Shown piece by piece: positions 1-9,501 of a stretch of DNA of 64,000 nt. This stretch comes from Anaerolineaceae bacterium (lineage in GTDB: Bacteria > Chloroflexota > Anaerolineae > Promineifilales > Promineifilaceae), in the NCBI GenBank assembly GCA_002699125.1, contig PABI01000088.1:24836-88835 (forward strand), written 5' to 3'. The notes under the pieces are model-generated. The model ran no database searches, had not been told where the DNA came from, and saw only the letters and a program-made list of their open reading frames with translations. How positions within the stretch are numbered: position 1 is the stretch's first letter; every line of letters starts with the position of its first letter. Made by a program: the position numbers and the translations under genes.

Positions 1-42
1 TCCAAGATCTTAACCGTCGAAACAGGCGGATAATTTTCTGTG

Positions 43-82
43 AGAATGAAGGGCAGAAACGGCCGTTTCTGCCCTTCATTCT
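43..82. terminator. 40-bp perfect palindrome centred on ACGGCCGT, likely terminator
   Basis: Two 20-base arms are exact reverse complements with no spacer, and the octamer ACGGCCGT (59-66) sits at the centre. A T-rich stretch (ttttgcttt) follows, so RNA from the left would form a very long hairpin plus a weak U-tract. It probably ends a gene lying left of the window, plausibly the maltodextrin-binding protein that normally precedes malF (inference). Confidence 0.7.
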
Positions 83-199
83 TTTGCTTTACGTTCACCC
101 CCTGGATATTAATCATCCTGCTTCTGCATTTGCCATACACAGAGAGTTTTGTTTTGGAAGAGAAAATTCTCTAAGTCTGAGGGATAGGAGGTTTGCCTT

Positions 200-1792
200 A
201 TGGCAGTTCAAGCACTCAACACGCCCCAAAAAGGGAAGACCGGGCAAAGTGCAACGCTGTTTAATGTTATCTTACGGTTAGTGCTGCTCTTAGCAATTGA
301 TGGTTTTGCCATTTGGTTCACCTTACGGGCTTTTGCCGAAGGGTTTGCCCCTCTTGGCATTGTTGTCATCCTCATTACGGCCGGCATCAACTACATTATC
401 CTCGTGCGCGATATGTACCCGCTGCGCTGGATGTTACTTGGCCTCGTGATGATGGCCATGTTTGCCATTTGGCCCATTATCCTGACCGTATTTGTTGCCT
501 TCACCAATTATGGGGACGGCCATCTACTCACCAAGCCGCAATCTATTGAACAAATAACCAAAGAACGCTACTTGCCGGAAGGGGGAACCACTTATTCGTG
601 GACAGGGTATATCAACGAAGCAGGCGAGTACGCGCTTTGGCTGCAAAACAGTGCTGGCGAAAGCTTTCTGGCTTTTCCCGGCACGCCCTTAATTCCGGCC
701 AGCGAGGCGGAGGGAATAGGCGAGCTTGATGAAAATGGCATACCAACCGAGATTGCCGGCTATGAACGTCTCAATGCGATCCAGGTCGCTTCGGACCGAA
801 CGATTTCCACCATTCGGTTTGGTTCTGAGGAAAGCGGGGTGCAGATTCGCTCGGCAAGAGAAGCCGCACAGCTACAGCCAAAGTATGTGTACGATGAAAC
901 CGAAGACGTCTTGATAGATCAGGAAACAGGGCTTGAGTACGCGCCTGTGGAGGGCCGTTGGACAGCAAGGAATGGCGCTGAACTCACCTCAGGTTATCGT
1001 GCCAATGTGGGTTTAGCTAACTTTACTCGTTTCCTCGAAAGCTCAGCCTTTCGCGGACCGTTAACGCGTATTGTCATTTGGAACTTTGCCTTTGCCTTCC
1101 TCAGCGTTTTTTCCACGTTTGCCCTTGGGTTGGGGATCGCCTACATCTTTAATGATCGTACCTTGCCCGGCCGAAAAATTATTCAATCATTTCTGCTCAT
1201 CCCCTACACCATCCCCAGCCTGATCACAATTCTTATCTGGCGCGGCATGTTCAACAACGAAGTCGGGGTGATCAATCGCACCTTAAGCCAGCTTTTTAAC
1301 ATTGCTCCAGAATGGACCGTTGATCCCACGCTGGCAAAACTGGCCATTTTGCTCGTGAATTTGTGGCTGGGATATCCTTATTTCTTTTTGATTTGCAGTG
1401 GTGCGCTACAGGCCATTCCATCAGATTTGTACGAAGCGGCCAAAGTTGATGGAGCCAATGCCTTCCAGAGCTTCTTTAAAATCACCCTGCCGTTGCTGCT
1501 GGTTGCTGTTGGCCCCTTACTTGTTGCTTCATTTACCTTTAACTTCAACAATTTCAATATTATCTTTCTCTTCATTGAGGGGGGGCCGCCTATTGCCGGC
1601 TCGCCGACAAGGGCCGGGCACACAGATATATTAATCAGCTATGTGTACAACCTTGCCTTTGCCGCCGGGCGTGGTAAGGAATATGGGCTAGGGGCGGCCA
1701 TTACAATTATTATTTTCGTCATTGTGGCCATTATTACGCTGTTCCAATTCCGCTATACAAAGATGTGGGAGGAGGTTGGTGAAGGTGTCTAA
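200..1792 (+). CDS. malF: Maltose/maltodextrin ABC transporter permease MalF
   Basis: This is an integral membrane subunit of a carbohydrate ABC importer, 530 residues, close to the usual MalF length. An AGGAGG-type ribosome site lies just before the ATG. Three membrane segments fill about residues 20-107, followed by a large extracytoplasmic insertion (about 108-285) typical of the MalF P2 domain, then the permease core. The EAA loop that contacts the ATPase reads EAAKVDGA near residue 412. malG starts inside its stop codon region. The binding protein and ATPase are not in the window. No ACGGCCGT octamer occurs anywhere in malF or malG, unlike most neighbouring genes. Confidence 0.92.
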   Translation: MAVQALNTPQKGKTGQSATLFNVILRLVLLLAIDGFAIWFTLRAFAEGFAPLGIVVILITAGINYIILVRDMYPLRWMLLGLVMMAMFAIWPIILTVFVAFTNYGDGHLLTKPQSIEQITKERYLPEGGTTYSWTGYINEAGEYALWLQNSAGESFLAFPGTPLIPASEAEGIGELDENGIPTEIAGYERLNAIQVASDRTISTIRFGSEESGVQIRSAREAAQLQPKYVYDETEDVLIDQETGLEYAPVEGRWTARNGAELTSGYRANVGLANFTRFLESSAFRGPLTRIVIWNFAFAFLSVFSTFALGLGIAYIFNDRTLPGRKIIQSFLLIPYTIPSLITILIWRGMFNNEVGVINRTLSQLFNIAPEWTVDPTLAKLAILLVNLWLGYPYFFLICSGALQAIPSDLYEAAKVDGANAFQSFFKITLPLLLVAVGPLLVASFTFNFNNFNIIFLFIEGGPPIAGSPTRAGHTDILISYVYNLAFAAGRGKEYGLGAAITIIIFVIVAIITLFQFRYTKMWEEVGEGV

Positions 1793-2654
1793 TTTAACAT
1801 TTAAACAACGCAAGTATCTGTCTCATACGCTGCGCTGGGTGATCGCCCTTTTCTTAATTGCTTTTGCCATGTTTCCTGTATTGTGGATATTGTCTGCCTC
1901 CTTGAATCCATCAAACACGTTGGCATCGTCTAGCCTCATTCCCCAAAATATTGGCCTGGACAATTATCGCTTACTGTTTAACACGCCGGAAACACCGTTT
2001 GGCATCTGGATTTGGAATTCAATCAAGATTTCATCGATCACGACGGTGCTATCCGTGTCTATTACAACGCTGGCGGCTTATGCATTCTCGCGTTTCCGGT
2101 TTAGCGGACGGGTTACCATGCTCAAGGCGATTTTGTTGATTCAGGTATTTCCGGGATTATTGGCTATGATCGCCATTTTTACGCTGATCACCCAATTTCA
2201 AGCGATCATTCCGGCAATTGGCTTGAATACGCACGCCGGCTTGATCCTCGTTTATTTAGGCGGCGCGATGGGTGTAAATATCTGGCTGATGAAGGGTTTC
2301 TTCGACACGATCCCGCGAGCCATTGATGAAAGTGCCAAGGTAGATGGGGCCACGCATTGGCAAACGTTTACCCAGCTTTTGCTGCCGTTAATGCGGCCGA
2401 TTTTGGTGGTGATCGCTATCTTGACGTTTATCGGCACCTACGGGGACTTCATCCTGGCCCGAATCCTGCTCAAAAGCACCGAACAGTATCCCTTGATGGT
2501 TGGTCTGTTCATCTTTACCAGCGGTCAATTTTCCCAGAAATGGGGTCCGTTTGCCGCCGGCGCTTTGTTGGGTGCCCTGCCAATCATGATCGTGTATCTC
2601 TTGTTGCAGGATCAAATTGTGGGTGGCCTGACGCAAGGAGCGGTGAAAGGGTAG
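1785..2654 (+). CDS. malG: Maltose/maltodextrin ABC transporter permease MalG
   Basis: Second permease subunit of the maltodextrin importer, about 289 residues (usual size about 290). Hydrophobic segments run through its length, and the EAA loop (ESAKVDGA) is near residue 182. I chose the GTG at 1785 because GGAGG at 1771-1775 lies nine bases upstream; a GTG at 1779 is also possible but too close. The start overlaps the end of malF by 8 bases, implying translational coupling. The gene ends in an extended hydrophobic helix and a short basic tail, as in MalG. Confidence 0.92.
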   Translation: MSNLTFKQRKYLSHTLRWVIALFLIAFAMFPVLWILSASLNPSNTLASSSLIPQNIGLDNYRLLFNTPETPFGIWIWNSIKISSITTVLSVSITTLAAYAFSRFRFSGRVTMLKAILLIQVFPGLLAMIAIFTLITQFQAIIPAIGLNTHAGLILVYLGGAMGVNIWLMKGFFDTIPRAIDESAKVDGATHWQTFTQLLLPLMRPILVVIAILTFIGTYGDFILARILLKSTEQYPLMVGLFIFTSGQFSQKWGPFAAGALLGALPIMIVYLLLQDQIVGGLTQGAVKG

Positions 2655-2758
2655 CGAATAATTAATTGTGAATTGTGATTAGTTAATTGTGAATGGGTGA
2701 CGGCCGTTTCCAAACAGATCTACCAACAGGAAACGGCCGTTTCCATACTAAAGCCTCC
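2655..2758. repeat. AT-rich 'aattgtgaat' repeat plus two ACGGCCGT octamers
   Basis: The spacer between malG and the amylase gene starts with iterations of aattgtgaat (2659-2698). The same type of tract recurs at 36601-36640. Octamers follow at 2700 and 2733 within near-identical contexts (ACGGCCGTTTCC), forming a direct repeat about 33 bases apart. No strong promoter is evident, so the amylase gene may be cotranscribed with malFG. Confidence 0.5.
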
Positions 2759-4477
2759 ATGAAAAAACGCCTGCTTCTCTTTTTCTCCATCATCCTGCTG
2801 CTGGCTGCCTGCCAGGAAACTGAACGGCCGCGGCCAACGGCCGTACCCGATGCACCTGACAACACGCCCGTAGAAACTGTTGGGGCAACGGCCGTACCCG
2901 ACCCCACCAGCACCAACACCCCCAGCCACACCGCCACGCCCGATCCCTTTGAGACAGGCACCAACGGCTTCCCCTGGTGGAACGACCTCGTCTTCTACGA
3001 AATCTTCGTGCGCAGCTTTTACGACAGCGATGGTGACGGCATCGGCGACCTCAACGGCGTGATTGAAAAGCTAGACTATTTGAACGACGGCGATCCCACC
3101 ACCAGCGACGACCTCGGCGTTACCGGCATCTGGCTCATGCCCATCACCGTTTCCCCCAGCTACCACGGCTACGACGTTGTTGATTACTTCCAGGTGGACC
3201 CCGAATACGGCACCAACGAAGACTTCCTGCGGCTGATGGAAGAAGCCCACGCCCGCGGCATTCGCGTCATTGTAGACCTGGTGATGAACCACACCTCAGT
3301 TGAGCACCCCTGGTTCATCGAATCGCAGGACCTGGACTCCGACATGCGCGATTGGTACATTTGGGCCGAGGAAAATCCCGGCTATCGCGGACCAGACGGG
3401 CAGGTGGTGTGGCACAGCAGCGCCAGCGGCACCTATTACGGCGTTTTCTGGAGCGGCATGCCCGACCTCAACTATGAAAATCCCAACGTCACCTTTGCCA
3501 TGTTCGAGGCCGCCAAATTTTGGCTGGAAGAGATGAACGTCGATGGTTTTCGCCTGGACGCCATCAAACACATGATTGAAGAAGGCGAAGCGCAGCAAAA
3601 CACGCGCAGCACCCACGACTGGCTGCAAGAGTTCTACACCTTTTACAAAGCGGTAGAACCTGAGGCGCTCACCGTGGGCGAAGCATGGACCAGCACCCAG
3701 CAGGTGGTCGACTACACCAGCGACGAAGTAGACATCGCCTTCCAGTTCGACCTGGCGCTGGACGTTCTCAACAGTGCCGGTGCAGGGCTGGCACAAATCT
3801 TTGCCGACACGCAGCAAGAAGTGGTTGACGCTTTCCCACCCAACCAGTACGCCACCTTCATCACCAACCACGACCAAAACCGGGTAATGTCCCAACTGCG
3901 CGGCGATGAAGGTCAGGCCCGCGTGGCCGCCGCCCTGCTGCTCACAGGCCCCGGCGTCCCCTTCATTTACTACGGCGAAGAAATTGGCATGACGGGCATC
4001 AAACCGGATGAAGATATTCGCCTGCCGATGCAGTGGGCCAGCAACAGCCTCACTGTCGGCTTCACTGAAGGCACGCCCTGGCGACCGGCCGCCGCCGATT
4101 TTCCCGAGCGCAGCGTGGCCCGCCAGACCGATGACCCGGATTCGCTGCTGAGCCTGTACCGCGACCTTATCCATTTGCGCAACGAGCACGAGGCGCTGCG
4201 CGTGGGTGACTGGGCGCTGGTGGAAGCCAATTCACCACGTCTGTACACCTTCCTGCGCCAGACCGAAAATGAGACGGTGTTGGTCATTATTAACGTGAAC
4301 CGCAACCCGGTAACGGCCGAAAATTACAGCCTGGATTTGGAACTGGACGGAGCAGTTACGGCCGTTCCCCTCTACGGCCTTCAACCCACCACCAATCCAA
4401 CCAACGGCAGCTACATTCCCTTCGACGAAATCCCGCCGCAGTCGGTGCATGTCATCCAGCTAATTCCTGAAGAATAG
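2759..4477 (+). CDS. Secreted GH13 alpha-amylase-family lipoprotein
   Basis: Glycoside hydrolase family 13 enzyme acting on alpha-glucans outside the cytoplasmic membrane, 572 residues. The ATG at 2759 begins a signal peptide with lipobox LLLAAC (Cys about 20), followed by a Thr/Pro-rich linker. The (beta/alpha)8 barrel shows region I DLVMNH, region II GFRLDA (nucleophile Asp267), region III GEAW (acid/base Glu308) and region IV NHDQ (Asp372). It probably degrades starch or maltodextrin for import by the upstream MalFG transporter. Exact specificity (amylase versus oligo-1,6- or trehalose-type activity) cannot be read from motifs. The longer in-frame start at 2693 was rejected because it would bury the signal peptide. 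Confidence 0.9.
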   Translation: MKKRLLLFFSIILLLAACQETERPRPTAVPDAPDNTPVETVGATAVPDPTSTNTPSHTATPDPFETGTNGFPWWNDLVFYEIFVRSFYDSDGDGIGDLNGVIEKLDYLNDGDPTTSDDLGVTGIWLMPITVSPSYHGYDVVDYFQVDPEYGTNEDFLRLMEEAHARGIRVIVDLVMNHTSVEHPWFIESQDLDSDMRDWYIWAEENPGYRGPDGQVVWHSSASGTYYGVFWSGMPDLNYENPNVTFAMFEAAKFWLEEMNVDGFRLDAIKHMIEEGEAQQNTRSTHDWLQEFYTFYKAVEPEALTVGEAWTSTQQVVDYTSDEVDIAFQFDLALDVLNSAGAGLAQIFADTQQEVVDAFPPNQYATFITNHDQNRVMSQLRGDEGQARVAAALLLTGPGVPFIYYGEEIGMTGIKPDEDIRLPMQWASNSLTVGFTEGTPWRPAAADFPERSVARQTDDPDSLLSLYRDLIHLRNEHEALRVGDWALVEANSPRLYTFLRQTENETVLVIINVNRNPVTAENYSLDLELDGAVTAVPLYGLQPTTNPTNGSYIPFDEIPPQSVHVIQLIPEE

Positions 4478-4481
4478 CAAC

Positions 4482-7400
4482 ATGAGCACAAAAAAGCTTT
4501 TCATCCTCTTGATAATCGTTTTTTTGTCCGCCTGCCAACGCGCCGAACCAGCTCCAGAAAATAGGGCGGGGGGTGGAACGGCCGTTACCACCCCACCCAC
4601 CACCCTCTTCAAAGACGTCAGCCGTACCGCCGGCATCATGCACACGCGCCAGGGCAACGATCGGGCCATCGGCCAGGCGTGGGGCGACTACGACCGGGAC
4701 GGCTGGGTCGATTTTTACGTCACCGACACCAAAGGCCCCAACAGCCTGTTCCGCAACAACGGCGACGGCACCTTTAGCCGCCCCGCCTTTGCCGAAACCG
4801 TGGCCCTCCCCGAGGGCTACAGCGGCGGCGCTTCTTTTGCCGACTATGACAACGACGGCTGGCTCGACCTCTACGTGGTGAACTGGGGCCAAAACGTCCT
4901 CTTCCACAACGATGCGGGCCAGGGCTTCACCGATGTCACCGCCCAGGCAGGCGTTGGCGGCGGCGAGGCCAACAGCCAGACCGCCTCCTGGGGCGACTAC
5001 AATAACGACGGCTGGCTGGACCTGTACGTGGCCAACTGGGCCTGCTACCCGCGCTGCGGCCGTCCCAGCCAGGGAGACTCTGACCGCCTGTACCACAACA
5101 ACGGTGACGGCACCTTCAGCGATGTGACCCGCCTACTGCAAGGCCACACCTATGGTGCCGGCTTTGTCGCCAGCTTCACCGACTACGACAACGACGGTGA
5201 CCAGGATATTTATCTGGTCAACGATGAGTTCCTCTTCCCCATCGGCAACAAGCTGTGGCGCAACGACGGACCCGGTTGTGAAGATCGCCTGGAAGGCGAG
5301 CTGGCCCACTGCTTCACCGAAGTGGGCGGCGTAGCCAAAGCCGATACCCAGGTGATGGGCATGGGGCTGGCCACGGCCGATTACGACAACGACGGCGATT
5401 TTGACTTTTACTTCTCCAATGCTGGGCCGATGACCCTGCTGCAAAACCGAGGCGATGGCACCTTTGGCGATGTGGCCGAACTGGCCGGTGTGGACGTGCC
5501 CGACGGCATCGCCTGGGCGGCCACCGCGCTGGATTACAACAACGACGGCTGGCAAGATTTGTACCTGGCCGTCATGACCACCGCCAATCACGAAGGCATC
5601 GCCGCCAATCCACTGTTCCACAACAATGGCGACGGCACCTTCAGCCGCGTCAGCTCCGGCAGCGGCGCCAGCGACGTAGGCCCCACAATGGGCATCGCCA
5701 CGGCCGATTTTGACAACGACGGCTGGGTCGATTTGCTCCTGGGCAACAAAGACCACGGCTACAGCCTGCTGCGCAACCAGACCGGCGCACAAACCAGCAA
5801 CCATTGGTTTTCGCTAGATTTGGCCGGCGCGGGTCCAGTCAACCGGGACGCGGTGGGCACGCGCGTCACCATCCGCACGGCCGATGGCCAGACCCAGATG
5901 CGCGAGGTGCAAAACGGCGGCAGCCTGGGCGCGGGCAATGAACTAACGCTGCACTTTGGCCTGGGCCCTTCGGCAAGCTCAGGACCCGTTTCCATCGACG
6001 AACTCACGATTCAGTGGCCGGACGGCCGTAGCCAACAATTCACCAACATCCCCGCCGACCGCAAAGTGAGCCTGTCCTACCCGCTGGACGCCGCCGCCGA
6101 AGCCGCCCAACAGGCAGCCCTCTTTCCCAACACTGTCGGCCAATCAGCGACTACTCTCAATTTGCCCATCACAACGCTGCTGATCATCGCCAACGGCGTG
6201 GCCTGGCTGGGATTGCTGCTGCTCGTCTTTTATTATCGTCACAGCCTGGGAGTTCGCTGGCAAAGCGTGCGCTGGCTGGGCGTGCTGGTGCTGGTTGTTT
6301 TTGGGGCAGCCTACCTGTTCAGTAACTTGCAGGCCGCCGAAAAAACGCCAGTAGCCAACCAATCACCCCCCACGCTGGACCAACTGCTGGCCCAGGCCGG
6401 GGCCATTGTGCCATTGCAGCGGGCGGCCCCTTCTGAGGAAGAGGTGGCGTTGGGCCGGGCGCTGTTCTGGGACCCTCTCCTCAGCGGTAACAAAGACATT
6501 GCCTGTGTCACCTGCCATCATCCCGATGCCGCCACGGGCGACGATCTGTCGCTGCCGATTGGCACCGGCGGCGAGGGATTGGCCCGCGCGCGCATTTTTG
6601 TGAACGGCCGTCAAATATTGGTCCCGCGCAATGCCACCCCCATCTTTAATTTGGGGCTGGATGGCATGGACGTGCTCTTTTGGGATGGGCGCGTGTCGGG
6701 CACGGCCGTTTCCCTATTCGACAGCCCGGCCAACGACGACCTGCCGCTGGGCCTGACCAACGCCCTGGCGGCCCAGGCGATGTTCCCCGTCACCTCGCGC
6801 GACGAAATGCGCGGGCACGCGGGCGACGAAGACATTTTTGGCCAGCGCAACAGCCTGGCCACCATCAAAGATTATCAATTTACCCGTATGTGGGAAGAAT
6901 TGATGGCCGAAATTTTGGCGGTGCCCGGCTACCAGGAGATGTTCCGGGCCGCTTACCCCGACGTTCCTTTAGCAGAACTGGGTTTTGAACACGCCGCCAA
7001 CGCCATGGCTGCTTACCAGGCCGACATTTTCACCTTTTTAGACAGCCCCTGGGACCGTTATTTGCAGGGAAATGAAACGGCCGTCTCCGCAGAAGTGTTA
7101 GCCGGTGCAGAACTGTTCTACGGCAAAGCCGGCTGCGCCCGCTGCCACAGCGGCGCACTCATGAGCGATTTGCAGTTCCACAATATTGGCGTGCCCCAGG
7201 TGGGGCCGGGCAAGGGCAATGAAGAACCATTTGATTACGGCCGTGCCCGCGAAACCGGCGACGACAGCGATCTGTTTGCTTTCCGCACGCCGCCGCTGCG
7301 CAACGTGGCCATCACCGGCCCCTGGATGCACAACGGCGCGTACGCCACGCTGGAAGCGGCCGTTTGGCACCATCTCGATCCGGTCCAGGCTGTACAAAAT

Positions 7401-7640
7401 TATGATTTCAGCCAGTTGACACCATTGATGTTAGAGGAAGATTCGGGGGATACGGCCGTGCACACCGCTCCCCTCAACGCCCCGTCCTTCACCCGGCCCA
7501 GCCCTGACCTGACCACCGACGAGGTAGCTACCCTACTCACCTTTCTGGAATCGCTCACCTCGCCCTCAGCACTGGACCTGAGCCATACGATTCCCAAGTC
7601 AGTGCCCAGCGGTTTGCCGGTTGGCGGCTCCATTAACTAA
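4482..7640 (+). CDS. Fusion lipoprotein: VCBS/ASPIC-UnbV propeller plus di-haem cytochrome c peroxidase
   Basis: A 1052-residue protein joining two normally separate modules. Residues 1-20 form a signal peptide with lipobox (SAC). Residues about 40-440 carry repeated FG-GAP/VCBS units (DYDNDGWLDLY followed by NNGDGTF), which are calcium-binding propeller blades. An ASPIC/UnbV domain follows (about 445-535; WPDGRSQQF). Two hydrophobic segments (about 562-585 and 596-613) would form a membrane hairpin. Residues about 630-1030 match MauG/cytochrome c peroxidase, with haem motifs CVTCH (675-679) and CARCH (885-889) and the conserved GRALFWDP opening. It starts 4 bases after the amylase stop. The single open frame has no sign of frameshift. 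Substrate unknown. Confidence 0.85.
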   Translation: MSTKKLFILLIIVFLSACQRAEPAPENRAGGGTAVTTPPTTLFKDVSRTAGIMHTRQGNDRAIGQAWGDYDRDGWVDFYVTDTKGPNSLFRNNGDGTFSRPAFAETVALPEGYSGGASFADYDNDGWLDLYVVNWGQNVLFHNDAGQGFTDVTAQAGVGGGEANSQTASWGDYNNDGWLDLYVANWACYPRCGRPSQGDSDRLYHNNGDGTFSDVTRLLQGHTYGAGFVASFTDYDNDGDQDIYLVNDEFLFPIGNKLWRNDGPGCEDRLEGELAHCFTEVGGVAKADTQVMGMGLATADYDNDGDFDFYFSNAGPMTLLQNRGDGTFGDVAELAGVDVPDGIAWAATALDYNNDGWQDLYLAVMTTANHEGIAANPLFHNNGDGTFSRVSSGSGASDVGPTMGIATADFDNDGWVDLLLGNKDHGYSLLRNQTGAQTSNHWFSLDLAGAGPVNRDAVGTRVTIRTADGQTQMREVQNGGSLGAGNELTLHFGLGPSASSGPVSIDELTIQWPDGRSQQFTNIPADRKVSLSYPLDAAAEAAQQAALFPNTVGQSATTLNLPITTLLIIANGVAWLGLLLLVFYYRHSLGVRWQSVRWLGVLVLVVFGAAYLFSNLQAAEKTPVANQSPPTLDQLLAQAGAIVPLQRAAPSEEEVALGRALFWDPLLSGNKDIACVTCHHPDAATGDDLSLPIGTGGEGLARARIFVNGRQILVPRNATPIFNLGLDGMDVLFWDGRVSGTAVSLFDSPANDDLPLGLTNALAAQAMFPVTSRDEMRGHAGDEDIFGQRNSLATIKDYQFTRMWEELMAEILAVPGYQEMFRAAYPDVPLAELGFEHAANAMAAYQADIFTFLDSPWDRYLQGNETAVSAEVLAGAELFYGKAGCARCHSGALMSDLQFHNIGVPQVGPGKGNEEPFDYGRARETGDDSDLFAFRTPPLRNVAITGPWMHNGAYATLEAAVWHHLDPVQAVQNYDFSQLTPLMLEEDSGDTAVHTAPLNAPSFTRPSPDLTTDEVATLLTFLESLTSPSALDLSHTIPKSVPSGLPVGGSIN

Positions 7641-7676
7641 TGGCAATCTGGGTAAATTAATTAGATTACTTGTGTC

Positions 7677-7696
7677 ATTCCCGCGAAGGCGGGAAT
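7677..7696. repeat. Short inverted repeat ATTCCCGC-GAAG-GCGGGAAT
   Basis: An 8-base stem with a 4-base loop lies between the fusion lipoprotein gene and the next GH13 gene. There is no T-tract, so it is better seen as a dispersed repeat of the 'cattcccgcgaaggcgggaatc' type known in many bacterial genomes than as a terminator. Confidence 0.6.
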
Positions 7697-7746
7697 CCAC
7701 ACGCCCAACAAATCAAAGTTACACAAACAAAGAGGCGGAAGATTAA

Positions 7747-9471
7747 ATGGATGATTTTGTATTTGGTTCCCTATCAACCACAGAAAAACGACTGAAATAT
7801 TATCAGGAATGGCGGCAGGGCGTGAAGCACCACAGCCTGATTGAGCCACGCGCGCCGCAGGCAGACGATGCCCCCATTCTCACGGTGATTGTGGGCCTGC
7901 CGCAGCTAATCGAAAAGATTGAATGTGAAGTGACGCTGCCGGAAACGCCAGCTTTCCCAGAAGGGAAAGCCTACCCCCTACACCGCAGCGAAACAAAATG
8001 GGATCTGCTTAACTGGCAATATTTGCAGCATTGGCAGGTCACACTGCCGCCCCAGCCGGAAGGCACCATCGTGCGCTACACCATCAAGGCGTACCCGGCC
8101 GACGGCTCGGAACCCATTATGGCCAACGACGGCGAGGTTTTTTCTTACTATGTGGGACCCAGCGAGCCGCCCGCTTGGAGCCAGGCAGCCATTGTGTACC
8201 AGATTTTCCCTGACCGATTTTATCCGGGAGACGGACGTACTTGGAACCCCGTTCAATCCTTAAACGACATCTACGGCGGCACTCTGCGCGGCATTATCCA
8301 AAAGCTGGATTACATTGCCGGAATGGGCTTCAACGCTATCTGGCTCAATCCCTTCTTCCCCGACGACAGCCACCACGGCTACCACGCCACCGACTACTTC
8401 AGCGTCAATCCCCGGCTGGGCAGCCTGGACGACGTCCGCGATCTGGTGGAGACCGCCCACAGCAAAGGCATCCGCGTGCTGCTGGATTTTGTGGCCAACC
8501 ATTGGGGGGCCGAACACCACACCTTTCAGGAAGCCATTCAAAATCCAGACAGCCCGTTTGTCAGTTGGTATCACTGGATCGATTATCCGCACGATTACGA
8601 AACCTTTTTTGGCGTGATGGATCTGCCCCAGGTTAATGTGAACCATCCCGAAGTGCGCAAATATTTGCTAGACAGCGTGCGCTTTTGGCTGGGCGATGTG
8701 GGCTTCGATGGGCTGCGGCTCGATTACGCCCTGGGGCCGACCCACGATTTCTGGACGGAGCTGCGGGCTACGGTGAAGCAAACCAGGCCCGACGCCTGGA
8801 TTTTTGGCGAAGTGGTAGAGACGCCCTCAACCGTGCTGAGCTATGAAGGTCGTCTGGACGGCTGCCTGGACTTCTCATTGGCACAGGCGCTGCGCGATAC
8901 GTTTGCCTTGCAGCGTATGACGCTCTCTGAATTTGCCAGCTTTCTCATCAAACACGAACGTTTTTTTCCAGCGACCTACAGCCGGCCCAGCTTTTTAGAC
9001 AACCACGACATGAACCGGTTCTACTGGCTAACCCGGCACGACAAACGCAAGCTGAAGCTGGCAGCACTGTGCCAGTTCACGCTCATCGGCCCGCCCATTG
9101 TGTACAATGGCAGCGAGGTGGGCGTAGAACAAGAGCGCGGCATGCAGGAGCCAGGCAGTCAAGGTATGGAGGAAAACCGCCAGCCAATGCTGTGGGGCAA
9201 AGACCAGGATGCGGATATTCGGGAATATTTCCGCTGGCTGACTCAGTTTCGGCACGATCATCCGGTGTTGGGCCACGGCCGTTTCACCATCATCCAATCA
9301 GATAAGCATACGTTGGTTTACGCGCGCAGCAGCGACACGGAAACCATCTGGGTGGCGCTGAATGCCAGTGATGAGGTGCGGGAGGTAACGGCCGTTTCTG
9401 GCCAATATCAACACACCTTCACCCTGCAACCCTGGTCTGGCGATGTCCACTGTTTCCCCCAAAATGCTTGA
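7747..9471 (+). CDS. Cytoplasmic GH13 neopullulanase/cyclomaltodextrinase-like enzyme
   Basis: GH13 glucan hydrolase of 574 residues without a signal peptide, so it should act on imported maltodextrins in the cytoplasm. An N-terminal beta-rich module (about 1-130) resembles the CBM34-type domain of neopullulanases. The barrel carries the QIFPDRF opening, GLRLDYA with nucleophile Asp326, FGEVVE with acid/base Glu355 and FLDNHD with Asp421. The ribosome site is GAGGCGG before the ATG. The asd promoter overlaps its last bases (-35 at 9468). With malFG and the secreted amylase it forms a plausible extracellular-digestion, import and intracellular-hydrolysis set. Confidence 0.88.
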   Translation: MDDFVFGSLSTTEKRLKYYQEWRQGVKHHSLIEPRAPQADDAPILTVIVGLPQLIEKIECEVTLPETPAFPEGKAYPLHRSETKWDLLNWQYLQHWQVTLPPQPEGTIVRYTIKAYPADGSEPIMANDGEVFSYYVGPSEPPAWSQAAIVYQIFPDRFYPGDGRTWNPVQSLNDIYGGTLRGIIQKLDYIAGMGFNAIWLNPFFPDDSHHGYHATDYFSVNPRLGSLDDVRDLVETAHSKGIRVLLDFVANHWGAEHHTFQEAIQNPDSPFVSWYHWIDYPHDYETFFGVMDLPQVNVNHPEVRKYLLDSVRFWLGDVGFDGLRLDYALGPTHDFWTELRATVKQTRPDAWIFGEVVETPSTVLSYEGRLDGCLDFSLAQALRDTFALQRMTLSEFASFLIKHERFFPATYSRPSFLDNHDMNRFYWLTRHDKRKLKLAALCQFTLIGPPIVYNGSEVGVEQERGMQEPGSQGMEENRQPMLWGKDQDADIREYFRWLTQFRHDHPVLGHGRFTIIQSDKHTLVYARSSDTETIWVALNASDEVREVTAVSGQYQHTFTLQPWSGDVHCFPQNA

Positions 9472-9495
9472 CAGGTCAACCAGATTCTTTATAAT
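9468..9495 (+). promoter_or_regulatory. Sigma-70 type promoter of the T-box/asd unit
   Basis: TTGACA (9468-9473) and TATAAT (9490-9495) both match the consensus perfectly, with a 16-base spacer. The -35 overlaps the stop codon of the preceding GH13 gene. Transcription should begin near 9502, just before the T-box leader. Confidence 0.85.
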
Positions 9496-9501
9496 CCGGC
9501 A

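Noticed and set aside
3296..4189. 297-codon frame antisense to the secreted amylase gene
   Set aside because: It is a shadow of a GC-rich gene with perfect GH13 motifs on the other strand.
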